Shown here: positions 16,800 through 25,456 of the stretch, piece by piece
Numbering within the stretch: the first letter of the stretch is position 1
How the letters are laid out: each line of letters begins with the position of its first letter
Assembly (NCBI GenBank): GCA_934086185.1
Contig: CAKOHW010000002.1
Span: 91,294-155,293, forward strand
Source of the DNA: an uncultured Bacilli bacterium
GTDB lineage: Bacteria > Bacillota_I > Bacilli_A > RF39 > UBA660
Reading direction: 5' to 3'
DNA: 64,000 nucleotides
Notes under the pieces: model-generated
The model's database searches: none
What the model was told of the DNA's origin: nothing
Seen by the model: only the letters and a program-made list of their open reading frames with translations
Translations under genes and position numbers: made by a program

Positions 16800-17206
16800 T
16801 TAACCATCTCCATAACATAAGCATCATTATTCAAATAATAATTCTTTCTTATATTAATAATTTTAAAATTATATTTCTTATATAATTTAATAGCATAAAT
16901 ATTATCACATCTAACTTCTAACATTATTCTTTCATAATTAAATATATTAATCATATATTCCATTAACTTACTACCTATACTTTTATTTCTATATAATTTA
17001 TCAACAACTATATACAAAAGATCTATAACTTCATAACACTTATTAATTACAATAAATCCAACCAATTTATCATCTAAATAATACCCAAATATATTATCAT
17101 TACTAATTAATTCACTAATATTATTTAATTTATCAAAATCATTATTTATTAATTTACCTAATTCTATAATTCTATCTATATCTAATATACTACATTTATT
17201 TACCAT
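16796..17206 (-). CDS. rimI: GNAT acetyltransferase, RimI-like
   Basis: The 136-residue protein has the GNAT core. Strand and helix DLLYIVVDKLYRNKSIGSKL provides the acetyl-CoA-binding R/Q-x-x-G-x-G/A-like loop (RNKSIGS), followed by IMLEVRCDNIYAIKLYKKYNF, the RimI-type pattern. RimI acetylates the N-terminal alanine of ribosomal protein S18. Its position between tsaB and tsaD is the usual one in Firmicutes. It overlaps tsaB by 11 bases and tsaD by 4. The substrate assignment is by context. Confidence 0.88.
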   Translation of the reverse strand: MVNKCSILDIDRIIELGKLINNDFDKLNNISELISNDNIFGYYLDDKLVGFIVINKCYEVIDLLYIVVDKLYRNKSIGSKLMEYMINIFNYERIMLEVRCDNIYAIKLYKKYNFKIINIRKNYYLNNDAYVMEMVK

Positions 17207-17774
17207 TTAAAGCATCTATTCCCTTTATATATATTGGATTAACATTATGAGACAAAGTACTCTTTACATTTAATAAATATTTATAAATTTTTTCTAAATC
17301 AAATTTATTATCAACTACTAAGTATTTTTCTTTATCCTTTATATAATCACTAAATTCACTATTCTTTAAATATATATAATCTATAACTTTATTATTATAG
17401 TCAAAATACCCAACGTATTTACCTTTCATATCAGATATAGTTATAACTTTTTTATCATTACTATCTAAACTTACAGCATATGCTAACAAACTTGTAATAG
17501 TTTTAATAGGTATATTTAATGTATAAGCAAAAGTTTTTGCAATAGTAACTCCTATTCTAACTCCAGTAAACGAACCAGGTCCATTTACAACTATTATTTC
17601 ACTTAATTTTTTAACATCTACTTCATTTTTATTTAATATACTTTCTATCATAGGCATAGTATATACACTATGATTCTGAGTAGATTCTTTTATATTTGTA
17701 TCTAACACTTTACCATTTTTTAGTAAACCAATAGTAATAATTTTATCAAAAGTACTAATAAATAATGTATACAT
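17196..17774 (-). CDS. tsaB: tRNA threonylcarbamoyladenosine biosynthesis protein TsaB
   Basis: This 192-residue inactive TsaD paralogue begins LFISTFDKIITIGLLKNGKV and contains the hallmark VVNGPGSFTGVRIGVTIAKT at residues ~63-82. It dimerises with TsaD to form the t6A-modifying complex. The C-terminus is short compared with E. coli TsaB, as is usual in low-GC Gram-positives. GGAAGTG precedes the ATG at 17774, which is the first gene of the tsaB-rimI-tsaD operon. Confidence 0.95.
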   Translation of the reverse strand: MYTLFISTFDKIITIGLLKNGKVLDTNIKESTQNHSVYTMPMIESILNKNEVDVKKLSEIIVVNGPGSFTGVRIGVTIAKTFAYTLNIPIKTITSLLAYAVSLDSNDKKVITISDMKGKYVGYFDYNNKVIDYIYLKNSEFSDYIKDKEKYLVVDNKFDLEKIYKYLLNVKSTLSHNVNPIYIKGIDALNGK

Positions 17775-17803
17775 AATATCACTTCCGCCACCGTATTATA
17801 ACA

Positions 17804-17834
17804 CAAAAAGATAGCAATTACAAAATATGCTATT
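17804..17834 (-). terminator. Possible terminator behind the transposase remnant
   Basis: On the minus strand ATAGCA pairs with TGCTAT around an 11-base loop, followed by CTTTTT. It lies between the transposase remnant and tsaB. Confidence 0.5.
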
Positions 17835-18040
17835 TTATGATATTTTATATGCATTATTTTTCGTTCCATCTCCATTTGTTATTGCTATATTAGAAATTAG
17901 ACAACTTCCACTTGCCACAATTCCATATTCTATGTCTTGTACAAACTTTTTTCTGATTTTGTTAATCCGTTTGACACTTTTTTTGAAAAATTAATAATTT
18001 CTCTTTTTATTTCATATGTACTTGATGTAAAATTATTCAT
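17835..18040 (-). pseudogene. Remnant of an IS transposase (N-terminal fragment with frameshift)
   Basis: From an ATG at 18040 with a good GGAGGTG site, the minus strand encodes NNFTSSTYEIKREIINFSKK and continues VSNGLTKSEK. This resembles the N-terminus of IS4-like transposases common in Firmicutes. The frame stops at 17930. If one base is restored in the A-run after SEK, the reading continues as KFVQDIEYGIVASGSCLISN and IAITNGDG before stopping at 17835. The catalytic domain is absent. This is a decayed insertion; the family assignment is from memory of the motif. Confidence 0.7.
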
Positions 18041-18130
18041 GTAAACACCTCCAAATATTTTGTTTATTATGAATTTTTATCTTCAATTCAATTATACTAA
18101 ACAAATTGAGATGTTTGCCTTATTTTTCAA

Positions 18131-18171
18131 GCAAAAAGATGAAGAAAGTCATAAATTCTTCATCTTTTTGC
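18131..18171. terminator. Strong bidirectional hairpin terminator
   Basis: A perfect 16-bp inverted repeat (18131-18146 and 18156-18171) with a 9-base loop begins with GCAAAAAG and ends with CTTTTTGC, so it has internal A and T tracts on both strands. It lies downstream of the surface protein gene that ends at 18309. Confidence 0.6.
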
Positions 18172-18308
18172 AGTTATTGATAAATTTTACTGGAACTCAA
18201 AATGCTATATTCATTATATGTTACAATCTAATTCCCAACTTTTTATTTTACAATTTATAACTTACAAAAAAGAAAATTAAAATCGTCTATATAATTTATA
18301 TTTTAATC

Positions 18309-20156
18309 CTAACTTAATTTTACAGTATAAGGATCTTCACTAGTTCCAGATCCTGAATTTATTAGCACATTAGACTTTAGATTGATAACTGGGCGAAAAG
18401 CGCTACCGCCGTTGGCGACGCTGAAGTTGCTGATGCCACCAGCGGACCAATGAACAAACCACTCGAACGCATTCGAGTCATTATAGCGGTACGAAGACGA
18501 AAGCCACCAATGAGAAGTTATAGATGGATTGTATAAATAATATGATGTATTTGTTTTAAGATATTTATAAGCTCCTGCAAATGATACTTCATCTGCAGTT
18601 AGTAATCCTATTGGATATTTTAAATTACCATTTGTTTTATTTCCATTTGGTAGTGTTGCAACATCTACTGTAAATCTTGAATAATCATTTGTTGCACTTT
18701 CTGCACATTTGAATGTTGGCTTTGCAGTTGTAATACTTGTTGTTCCTGTACTATATTGTAATCTTTCCGCTGATGCATAATATGTTTCATTTGTTCCATA
18801 ACCTAGTTGTGTTGTCACTCCAGCTATACCATTTGAAGCTAAAGTTTTATCATTACAGAATAATGTGTCTGATAAATAATTTGCATAATTTGTTTTTAAA
18901 TTATCTTCATACCATTTATCTACTTTTGTTTTTATCGTACTATCATTAATATTTTTGTGTGTTGCGTCATATGTAGTACTTCCAGGAGTTCCATACATAT
19001 ATCCTACATATGCATTATCATCATCATTAACATTAAATACTGTATATATTTCACTTCCACTTGAATCTTTTGCTACATCATCTAATACTAGTCTTATTGA
19101 GCCATCTCCATTTATACGTACTATTCTCCATAGTTTGTTAGCAAATGAAACATAATTATCTGTTACTGTTCCACGATAGTAATATGTAGTTCCATAATCA
19201 TCTTGTGCTATACTTAAAGTAGATTCAGGTTTAAATTCATCTATTCCAAAAATCAAAGTATCAGTTGTAGAATCATAACTTAATAATTTTTTTGTCCATT
19301 GATCACATTGGTCATATACATATTTTCCTACTGCTTCGTCATATGAACTAACACTACTACCAGATTGTGCAGCAGATTCACTATCTCCTACTAACCATGG
19401 GTCATATCCAGAGCACAAACTACTAGTTGTTACAGACTCTTTTGTTACTTTTCCAGTTTTATATTCAGATATTCCTTCTCCAGGTTTAACTTTAGGAACT
19501 GCAAGTAATTCAGTTCCGTTAGTTTTATTTTTTGCATTTTCTATTATGTTATATGCTAAACTATTTGTATTATTTGAATAAGTATTTAAACTTTCTATAT
19601 TTGTTATATTTACTTTTGCATTATATGTCTTTCCCATATCATTTGATTGGTCTATTCCAGTATCTATATACCATAATGTCAATGTATAAGTTTGAGTATC
19701 ACTCACATCTATATTATTTGTTACTAGTACTCCACCATTTATAGGGAAAACTGTTTGTGATGAAACTCCATCACAGTTTGTACCATCTTTTTTAGTACAA
19801 GTTAATGTATATCTAAAGTCATTAGATTCGAATGTAGTAGTACTACCATTTTTAGTTATACTTACATCTTCTATTACTACTACATAACTAGTTTTACTAT
19901 TTCCTTCATTTGTAACAGTAAAATCCTTAGTACCTATTGCATCACTACTAGGAAGTAGTTTTGTATCTGGTGCTAATACTTGATTAGTTCCATCTCCGTA
20001 TGTTAATTTTAAATCTGCTGTTGTTACACTTATAGATTTAGTATTAGTATTTCCTTGTATTCTTGTTAAAAAGTATGCATATGTTAAACCTAACAATGTT
20101 AAAAGTACAATTGTTATTCCTACTACACTAACAATTATTTTTTGTTTTTTGTTCAT
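18309..20156 (-). CDS. Surface-exposed protein with C-terminal lectin/FGE-like domain, candidate DGR target
   Basis: The 615-residue protein has an N-terminal signal-anchor (residues 7-29, ending LTYAYF) and a camelysin/TasA-like beta domain (SISVTTADLKLTYGDGT and following) to about residue 195. From about residue 330 there is an LWRIVRING-type domain that ends in WWLSSS, FEWFVHWSAGG and SAFRPVINLKS, a layout seen in C-type-lectin or FGE-like folds. Residues ~549-590 are encoded by a high-GC island unlike the rest of the gene (see 18388-18513). AGAGGTAAAAT precedes the ATG. It is probably anchored outside the membrane; the ligand is unknown. Confidence 0.75.
   Translation of the reverse strand: MNKKQKIIVSVVGITIVLLTLLGLTYAYFLTRIQGNTNTKSISVTTADLKLTYGDGTNQVLAPDTKLLPSSDAIGTKDFTVTNEGNSKTSYVVVIEDVSITKNGSTTTFESNDFRYTLTCTKKDGTNCDGVSSQTVFPINGGVLVTNNIDVSDTQTYTLTLWYIDTGIDQSNDMGKTYNAKVNITNIESLNTYSNNTNSLAYNIIENAKNKTNGTELLAVPKVKPGEGISEYKTGKVTKESVTTSSLCSGYDPWLVGDSESAAQSGSSVSSYDEAVGKYVYDQCDQWTKKLLSYDSTTDTLIFGIDEFKPESTLSIAQDDYGTTYYYRGTVTDNYVSFANKLWRIVRINGDGSIRLVLDDVAKDSSGSEIYTVFNVNDDDNAYVGYMYGTPGSTTYDATHKNINDSTIKTKVDKWYEDNLKTNYANYLSDTLFCNDKTLASNGIAGVTTQLGYGTNETYYASAERLQYSTGTTSITTAKPTFKCAESATNDYSRFTVDVATLPNGNKTNGNLKYPIGLLTADEVSFAGAYKYLKTNTSYYLYNPSITSHWWLSSSYRYNDSNAFEWFVHWSAGGISNFSVANGGSAFRPVINLKSNVLINSGSGTSEDPYTVKLS
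18388..18513 (-). other. Candidate DGR variable region (high-GC, coding-strand A-depleted)
   Basis: By hand count 66 of the 120 bases at 18391-18510 are G or C (55%), against about 25% nearby. Coding-strand A makes up only 17 of 120 (14%). Of 40 codons from CAT (His, near 18510) onward, 17 end in C and none ends in A. That pattern is expected where AAC/AAT-rich template codons have been randomised at adenines. It lies at the C-terminal end of a lectin-like domain, the standard DGR target position. No template repeat or reverse transcriptase is in this window. Confidence 0.6.
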
Positions 20157-20371
20157 ATTTTACCTCTTTTCTTCCAATTTTATATTACCATATAATTATT
20201 AACCCCAACCAAACTTTTATTTAAGAGAGAATTAGGCTATATAATTCTGTATTTTTATAAAATTAATTTTTAATTCCGAGTACTTTTCTACTCTATCTAC
20301 ATTATACATTAACAATTTATCATTTACAATATGCAAATTTTGTTTTATACTTAATTTAGTAGAACATCTAA

Positions 20372-20576
20372 TTGATGGCTACCTAATAGTTGGTTTAGTG
20401 CTAATATTTAATTAGCACTATTTTTATGACCAAAACTCCCTATTATCTATATAGAAGGATGTATAGAAAGATAATTAATATTATGATAATCAAGCAGTCT
20501 AAAAACCTTATAATGAAAGTTTTTACTTTCAAACTAAGTACCTCTTAACTATTAAAAAATAGAAGGTAACCATCAA
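20372..20576. ncRNA. Candidate structured RNA element (multibranched fold)
   Basis: TTGATGGCTACCT (20372-20384) pairs with AGGTAACCATCAA (20564-20576), a 13-bp closing stem with one mismatch. Inside lie three further hairpins: a perfect 10-bp stem at 20396-20420, one with outer arms 20442-20448 and 20469-20475, and a 7-bp stem at 20514-20531. A promoter-like sequence at 20609-20637 would read into it on the minus strand, placing it as a leader of the surface protein gene or as an independent RNA. The strand is not certain and I match it to no known class. Confidence 0.45.
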
Positions 20577-20608
20577 ATTAAATGTTCGAGACACTATAAT
20601 ACACTAAA

Positions 20609-20637
20609 ATATTAAGAAATTTGTCACATTTTATCAA
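20609..20637 (-). promoter_or_regulatory. Promoter reading toward the candidate RNA and the surface protein gene
   Basis: On the minus strand TTGATA, a 17-base spacer and TAATAT are found, predicting a start near 20602, about 26 bases before the closing stem of the candidate RNA. Confidence 0.5.
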
Positions 20638-20643
20638 AGCATC

Positions 20644-20672
20644 AAAAAAAATATCACTTTGGATATTTTTTA
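20644..20672 (-). terminator. Terminator of frr
   Basis: On the minus strand AAATATC pairs with GATATTT around a 6-base loop and is followed by a run of T, immediately after the frr stop codon. Confidence 0.75.
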
Positions 20673-21209
20673 TATTGCCATTAATTCTTTTTCTTTTTCA
20701 TTCATTTTTTCATCAACAATTTTATTATACTTATTTATCATTTCTTGGATATCTTCCATATATCCATCTTTTTCATCTTCTGTAAACTCACCATTTTTTA
20801 TATGAGTATTAGCATCTTGTCTAACATTTCTTAGAGCAATTTTAGCATCTTCTGCTATACCTTTAGCTTGTTTAACATAATCTCTTCTAGTTTCCTCTGT
20901 TAAATCTGGAACAGTTAAAATAATTGTTTCACCATTATTAGTAGGATTAATACCTAAATTAGCTTCGTTTATAGCTTTCTCTATTGCTTTTAAATTGCCT
21001 CTATCAAATGGTTTAATAAATAATTGTTTACCATCATGAACAGTAATATTAGCCATTGTATTAATTGGACTCATAACTCCATATGCTTCTGCATTAATTC
21101 CATTTAACATTGCTGGATTAGCACGTCCTGCTCTAATATTTAAAAGTCTACTTTCTAAAGTTTCAATTGTTGAAATCATTTTTAATTCTGCATTATCAAT
21201 AATGTCCAT
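20670..21209 (-). CDS. frr: Ribosome recycling factor
   Basis: The 179-residue protein is RRF over its whole length: LESRLLNIRAGRANPAMLNGI at the N-terminus, IKPFDRGNLKAIEKAI, and LTEETRRDYVKQAKGIAEDAK with RNVRQDAN. RRF splits post-termination ribosomes together with EF-G. AAAGGAG precedes the ATG. In many Firmicutes frr follows pyrH; here it stands alone with its own terminator. Confidence 0.97.
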   Translation of the reverse strand: MDIIDNAELKMISTIETLESRLLNIRAGRANPAMLNGINAEAYGVMSPINTMANITVHDGKQLFIKPFDRGNLKAIEKAINEANLGINPTNNGETIILTVPDLTEETRRDYVKQAKGIAEDAKIALRNVRQDANTHIKNGEFTEDEKDGYMEDIQEMINKYNKIVDEKMNEKEKELMAI

Positions 21210-21247
21210 AATAATCTCCTTTTCTTTATATTATTATATAAATATTT

Positions 21248-22561
21248 TTATTTTTTTACAAGTGCCATTAAAGCAAATATTAAACCTAATACTAAAGTAC
21301 CTTCTAATATAATAGCAACTGATATAAAACCTGCTTTTTCTATATTACTTAATTCTGGATTAGTTAAAGTTAATTTCTTAACATTATGTATATTTAATCT
21401 ATTATCCATAATAACATCTATATCACTATTGCTATATTTATTAAGAGTCCCATATAAAGAAACATATAAATTATAATATTTTTCTAATTCTATAGATGGA
21501 AAAGGTTTCTCACCTACTTCATAATTAACTCCAAAGCTTAAAAAACTAGTAAATAAACTTAATTGATTATCAGTTAATCCAAAATTATTTTTCATGCCTT
21601 CAATAATATAATATATTTCATTTTGACAATTAACATAATCTTCAAATTCATTAAAATCACTAACAGGTGTTTCTTTAACATTCTTATTATTACTATATTC
21701 TTTATTAAAACTTTCTACATTAACATTTTCTTTATCCTTACCATCACTCTTAATTTCTTTTAAACTTCTATTTTTATCACCAGTAAATTTAAAAGTTTTA
21801 TCACCTACTAAATATATTCTTTCACCATTTGAATTAAGCATAATTGAAAATTTTTCACCATTCATATATTCATCAATATAATTTTGTAAATCTACTTTTT
21901 CTTTTAATACTAAATTCTCTTGACTTTCATACTTACTTCTAACATAATCATCTTTTATTTGTTTATATTCTTCATACATTTCATCACTGTTTAATTCATT
22001 ACTATTTCTAGTATCAACATCAATAATACTACACTTAATTAAATTAGAATAATCTTTTAAATATTTAATTATATCTTTTTCACTCATATTACGTATAATA
22101 CTTAAATCTCCATTAACTAAGTTATTTAAAGCATTTATATTACCAACTTCATATACTTCTACTTTACCATCTACAATTAATTTTATATACATAGCATTAC
22201 GTCTTAAACCATCTATTTTATCATTATCAAATTTATCAGGTTCTATTATACTTATATTAGATAAATTATTAGTTTGTTGTTTTAATTCGTCTAATTTTTG
22301 AAATATATTATTATCTTCTTCTTTATTACTAATATTATTTATTCTATATTTATTTTTATTAATTTCTTCTATCAAATATACTAAATCTTTAGAAGGAAAA
22401 TTCTTATTTAATAAAACATAATATTTTTCTAATTGTTCTAATATATCTATATTATTTATTTTTAAAAGTGCATCTTCTATTTCTTTTATATTTTTTACAC
22501 TATTATTACTTCCAAATTTTATTTCAAATACAGAATCAAACTTTCTTACTCCTAATGCCAT
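21248..22561 (-). CDS. Hypothetical tail-anchored protein
   Basis: This 437-residue protein is mostly charged and helical, very rich in Asn, Lys, Glu and Asp, and ends in one hydrophobic segment (about residues 413-434) before a two-Lys tail. That predicts a C-terminal membrane anchor with the body in the cytoplasm. Short beta-rich stretches (AMYIKLIVDGKVEVYEVG, SIMLNSNGERIYLVGDKTF) look like duplicated small domains, but I recognise no family. GAGGTG precedes the ATG. It lies 38 bases upstream of frr on the same strand. Confidence 0.65.
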   Translation of the reverse strand: MALGVRKFDSVFEIKFGSNNSVKNIKEIEDALLKINNIDILEQLEKYYVLLNKNFPSKDLVYLIEEINKNKYRINNISNKEEDNNIFQKLDELKQQTNNLSNISIIEPDKFDNDKIDGLRRNAMYIKLIVDGKVEVYEVGNINALNNLVNGDLSIIRNMSEKDIIKYLKDYSNLIKCSIIDVDTRNSNELNSDEMYEEYKQIKDDYVRSKYESQENLVLKEKVDLQNYIDEYMNGEKFSIMLNSNGERIYLVGDKTFKFTGDKNRSLKEIKSDGKDKENVNVESFNKEYSNNKNVKETPVSDFNEFEDYVNCQNEIYYIIEGMKNNFGLTDNQLSLFTSFLSFGVNYEVGEKPFPSIELEKYYNLYVSLYGTLNKYSNSDIDVIMDNRLNIHNVKKLTLTNPELSNIEKAGFISVAIILEGTLVLGLIFALMALVKK

Positions 22562-22633
22562 AATAATACACCTCTATCATAAATAAATTATAATTTATTT
22601 TTATAAAATTAACAACACTAACTTAATATATAT

Positions 22634-22675
22634 AAAAAAGAATAACATCATATTAAATTAGACATTATTCTTTTT
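22634..22675 (-). terminator. Terminator of the GNAT gene
   Basis: On the minus strand AAAAAGAATAA pairs with TTATTCTTTTT around a longer AT-rich loop. The 5' arm contains the stop codon of the acetyltransferase gene. Confidence 0.7.
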
Positions 22676-23081
22676 CTATCCATACATAAACTCCATCCTG
22701 ATTTTCTGGTTTATATTTTAAACCACATTTTACATAAAAATCCCTATTACTACAAGTTGGAGAAGCTTCTAACATAAATAAATCTCCCGTATTTAAATTA
22801 TCTTTTATTTGTTCTAATAAATTATTAATAATAATTTTACCATAACCCATACCTTGATATTTTGGATTTACTAAAATATCAGATAATAAACCTTTAGTAT
22901 AGTAGTCACCTACAACTCTACCTACTGCAATAACATCATCATCAATTTTTATAGATACACTACACATAGTATTTTTTAAACTTCTCACAAATTGTTCTTC
23001 ACTTACTTTTTTCCAACCTAATAAATCTCTTAAATAAACAATATCTTTTGCTTCTATATAATTATATATTTTATATTCCAT
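22665..23081 (-). CDS. GNAT family N-acetyltransferase
   Basis: The 138-residue protein carries the GNAT core. AVGRVVGDYYTKGLLSDILV leads into NPKYQGMGYGKIII, whose Q-G-M-G-Y-G loop binds acetyl-CoA, followed by LLEASPTCSNRDFYVKCGL. The N-terminus (DIVYLRDLLGWKKVSEEQF) resembles the small YitI/GNA1-like acetyltransferases of Firmicutes. The substrate is unknown. A GGAGG site precedes the ATG. It is probably the last gene behind the pseudopilin-like gene, with its own terminator. Confidence 0.85.
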   Translation of the reverse strand: MEYKIYNYIEAKDIVYLRDLLGWKKVSEEQFVRSLKNTMCSVSIKIDDDVIAVGRVVGDYYTKGLLSDILVNPKYQGMGYGKIIINNLLEQIKDNLNTGDLFMLEASPTCSNRDFYVKCGLKYKPENQDGVYVWIEKE

Positions 23082-23112
23082 ATTACCTCCAAATTAAGCA
23101 TTAAATATAATT

Positions 23113-24600
23113 TTAACAATCACTACAACTTAACTTGTAAGGACAATTCTTACTACCCATTACATGGCCTTCACTACATGTAGGTTCGATTAGTTCAACT
23201 TTACTACTTAAAGTTATTAATGGATAATAATTATCACCATATAAATGAAAATGATTTTTACTATCTTTATCTCTAGTACACTGACTATTAGTACATCTAT
23301 TAGCATTTATAATTCTTTTGGATCTTGATATATTTCCATTATAATTATAAATATAATAGTAATAATCATTATCTGCATATAAATCAGAATAACCTACAAT
23401 CATATTATAATTATTTAACCAAGATTCACTTATATTTATTGAACTATTAATTTGATTATAATTTATTTGCCCCATTTTTAATTCTACTGTTCTAGATGAA
23501 TCAAATGAAACTAACCCACTACCACTATTAGTTTTATAATATGGATAATACTTCTTAGTAACTATCCAATCTTTATTAACTATAGAATTATATAAACTTT
23601 CTTTTTTAGAGCCACTTACTGTAACATCTTCAAGCAATTCTTCACTTAACCAAATATTTTCACCATTTTGATATCTATAATATTTACTATCAGATAAACC
23701 ACTAGGAACATGATTTAATTTATAAAAAGTACAATCAGCTTTTTTACTATCACTAGTACCAGAATCACACCAAGTAGAACTTGAAGTAGTATAATTTTTA
23801 CTATTATTAGATAATACAGGTTCACTATATACCATTTCTATTTCATTATTAGAATTAATAGTTACAATTCTCCATAACCCTTTATTAGAAGTATTACCAA
23901 AATATGAAAAATTATCTGGATTAGAATTAACTTCAAAATAAACATAATTATTAGGATTTATACCTTTAGCAGTATAAGTCAAATCATCATACAAAGTAGT
24001 TATTTTTAATTTATCTTTTGTATTATCTGCACTACCACCAGAACCATTATTTTTGCTCTTTAAATCATCTAGCTGACTAGATAAATCATCTACTTTACTT
24101 TTTAAATCTTCTATTTCTTTAGTATAATCTTTTCTAGGACAAATATAAATTACATTATCATCACTAGAATACTTACTTAAATCCCAAGAATTAATAACAT
24201 TAATACCTATCTGATTATAATCACAACTAACATCACCTTCTAAAGGATTATTACTCATTACTTGTGCTTCCATCAAAGTAAAATAATTCTTAGTATAATC
24301 TAATTTAGTATTAGTTACTGGATTACTAATATTATCATCAATCAATCCCTCATTCTTTAGTTTTTCTAAAGTAACAACTGCAGCCTTAGTATTTAACATA
24401 AGATTTTCTTCTACTTCAGGATGTAATGATAAATATACTTCCAAAGCATCAATTAACTTTGTATTAACTTTCTTTAATTCATCATATTTTTTATTATTTA
24501 TATTATTATTAATAACTACAAAACTAATAGCACCAATAACACTAACTAGTACTATACAAATAATAATTTCTATTAAAGTAAAACCATGCTTCTTTTTCAT
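23113..24600 (-). CDS. Type IV pseudopilin-like protein with large C-terminal domain
   Basis: The N-terminus KKKHGFTLIEIIICIVLVSV is a class III prepilin signal: G-F-T-L-I-E with Glu at +5, followed by a hydrophobic helix. A pilin-like body (TLEKLKNEGLIDDNISNP) and a short coiled-coil (about residues 160-190) follow. A C-terminal domain has GLWRIVTINSNN at about residue 240 and YYPLITLSSKV near the end, echoing the surface protein at 18309-20156. A Cys-rich tail (CSEGHVMGSKNCPYKLSCSDC minus the last residue) closes the 495-residue protein. No prepilin peptidase or pilus ATPase is in the window. Confidence 0.75.
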   Translation of the reverse strand: MKKKHGFTLIEIIICIVLVSVIGAISFVVINNNINNKKYDELKKVNTKLIDALEVYLSLHPEVEENLMLNTKAAVVTLEKLKNEGLIDDNISNPVTNTKLDYTKNYFTLMEAQVMSNNPLEGDVSCDYNQIGINVINSWDLSKYSSDDNVIYICPRKDYTKEIEDLKSKVDDLSSQLDDLKSKNNGSGGSADNTKDKLKITTLYDDLTYTAKGINPNNYVYFEVNSNPDNFSYFGNTSNKGLWRIVTINSNNEIEMVYSEPVLSNNSKNYTTSSSTWCDSGTSDSKKADCTFYKLNHVPSGLSDSKYYRYQNGENIWLSEELLEDVTVSGSKKESLYNSIVNKDWIVTKKYYPYYKTNSGSGLVSFDSSRTVELKMGQINYNQINSSINISESWLNNYNMIVGYSDLYADNDYYYYIYNYNGNISRSKRIINANRCTNSQCTRDKDSKNHFHLYGDNYYPLITLSSKVELIEPTCSEGHVMGSKNCPYKLSCSDC

Positions 24601-24787
24601 ACAATATCACCCATCTATTTATTCTACCTATACATACCTACTTAAAATATCAAACTATGTCATAAATTCAAAAAAATTATATAATTATTATTTAAATTCT
24701 TACAAAAAATAATTTATATAACTTTTACTAATCCAAATTAACCTTAACACACTATAGAATCACTTTCTATTCTAATCACATTCTATC

Positions 24788-24812
24788 AAAAAAAGATATT
24801 GAATACAATACC
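24788..24812 (-). terminator. Terminator of the dnaG-rpoD-trmK operon
   Basis: On the minus strand GGTATTG pairs with CAATATC (one G-T) around a 4-base loop and is followed by T7. Confidence 0.75.
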
Positions 24813-24817
24813 TCAAT

Positions 24818-25456
24818 TTACTTTATCATACTATTTAATATTTCTACTTCTTTTATTATATTTTCATCATTAACACTACTTAATATCTTATTATATTTAT
24901 CTATTAAATAATTATAATAGACTTCTTTATTAACCATACTACTTAATCCATATCTATATATAGTATCACTATATTCTTTATTTCCTCTAATAAATATAAT
25001 ATTAATATATAATTTACCATTATCAACTACTACTTCTTCTTTATCTATAATAAAACCTAAATTAACTATATTACGTCTTAATAATTCATAATCTTTATTA
25101 GATTGTATAACTAACTTATTTATATTATTTATATATTTATTATTTAATATTTTTAAAATAGTATTACTACCCATACCAGATATAATAACAGTATTAACTA
25201 TATCACTATCATTTAGTACTTCTAATCCATTACCACACCTAGCATCTATTTTATCATTCAAATTATATTTATTTATATTATTTATACCTTGTTTTAATGC
25301 ATTACTACTTACATCACTAACAATAATATTATCAACTATATTATTTTTTACTAAATAAATATCAAGTAAAGCATGATCACAACCTATATCAATAACTTTA
25401 TCAGTTTTATTTATATATTTAGTTAAAGATTTTAATCTATCACTTAAATTATTCAT
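24818..25456 (-). CDS. trmK: tRNA (adenine(22)-N1)-methyltransferase TrmK
   Basis: The 212-residue protein has the class I methyltransferase motif [15 protein letters not shown] at residues ~21-35, ISGMGSNTI as the catalytic-site region, and the TrmK-type start [12 protein letters not shown]. It methylates A22 in the D-loop of several tRNAs. The gene overlaps the end of rpoD by 8 bases, an arrangement with sigA conserved in Bacillus and relatives. It is the last gene of the dnaG-rpoD-trmK operon. Confidence 0.93.
   Translation of the reverse strand: MNNLSDRLKSLTKYINKTDKVIDIGCDHALLDIYLVKNNIVDNIIVSDVSSNALKQGINNINKYNLNDKIDARCGNGLEVLNDSDIVNTVIISGMGSNTILKILNNKYINNINKLVIQSNKDYELLRRNIVNLGFIIDKEEVVVDNGKLYINIIFIRGNKEYSDTIYRYGLSSMVNKEVYYNYLIDKYNKILSSVNDENIIKEVEILNSMIK

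Noticed and set aside
18060..18260. Plus-strand 66-residue frame downstream of the surface protein gene
   Set aside because: It runs through the 16-bp terminator hairpin and has no ribosome binding site.
18388..18513. The high-GC island as a recent insertion of foreign DNA
   Set aside because: Both flanks continue the same protein domain without disruption and the paralogue at the right edge has the same domain layout, so substitution within an existing segment fits better.
18737..19744. Several hydrophobic plus-strand frames opposite the surface protein gene
   Set aside because: They are Leu/Tyr-rich reverse shadows without binding sites, whereas the minus-strand frame has clear domains.
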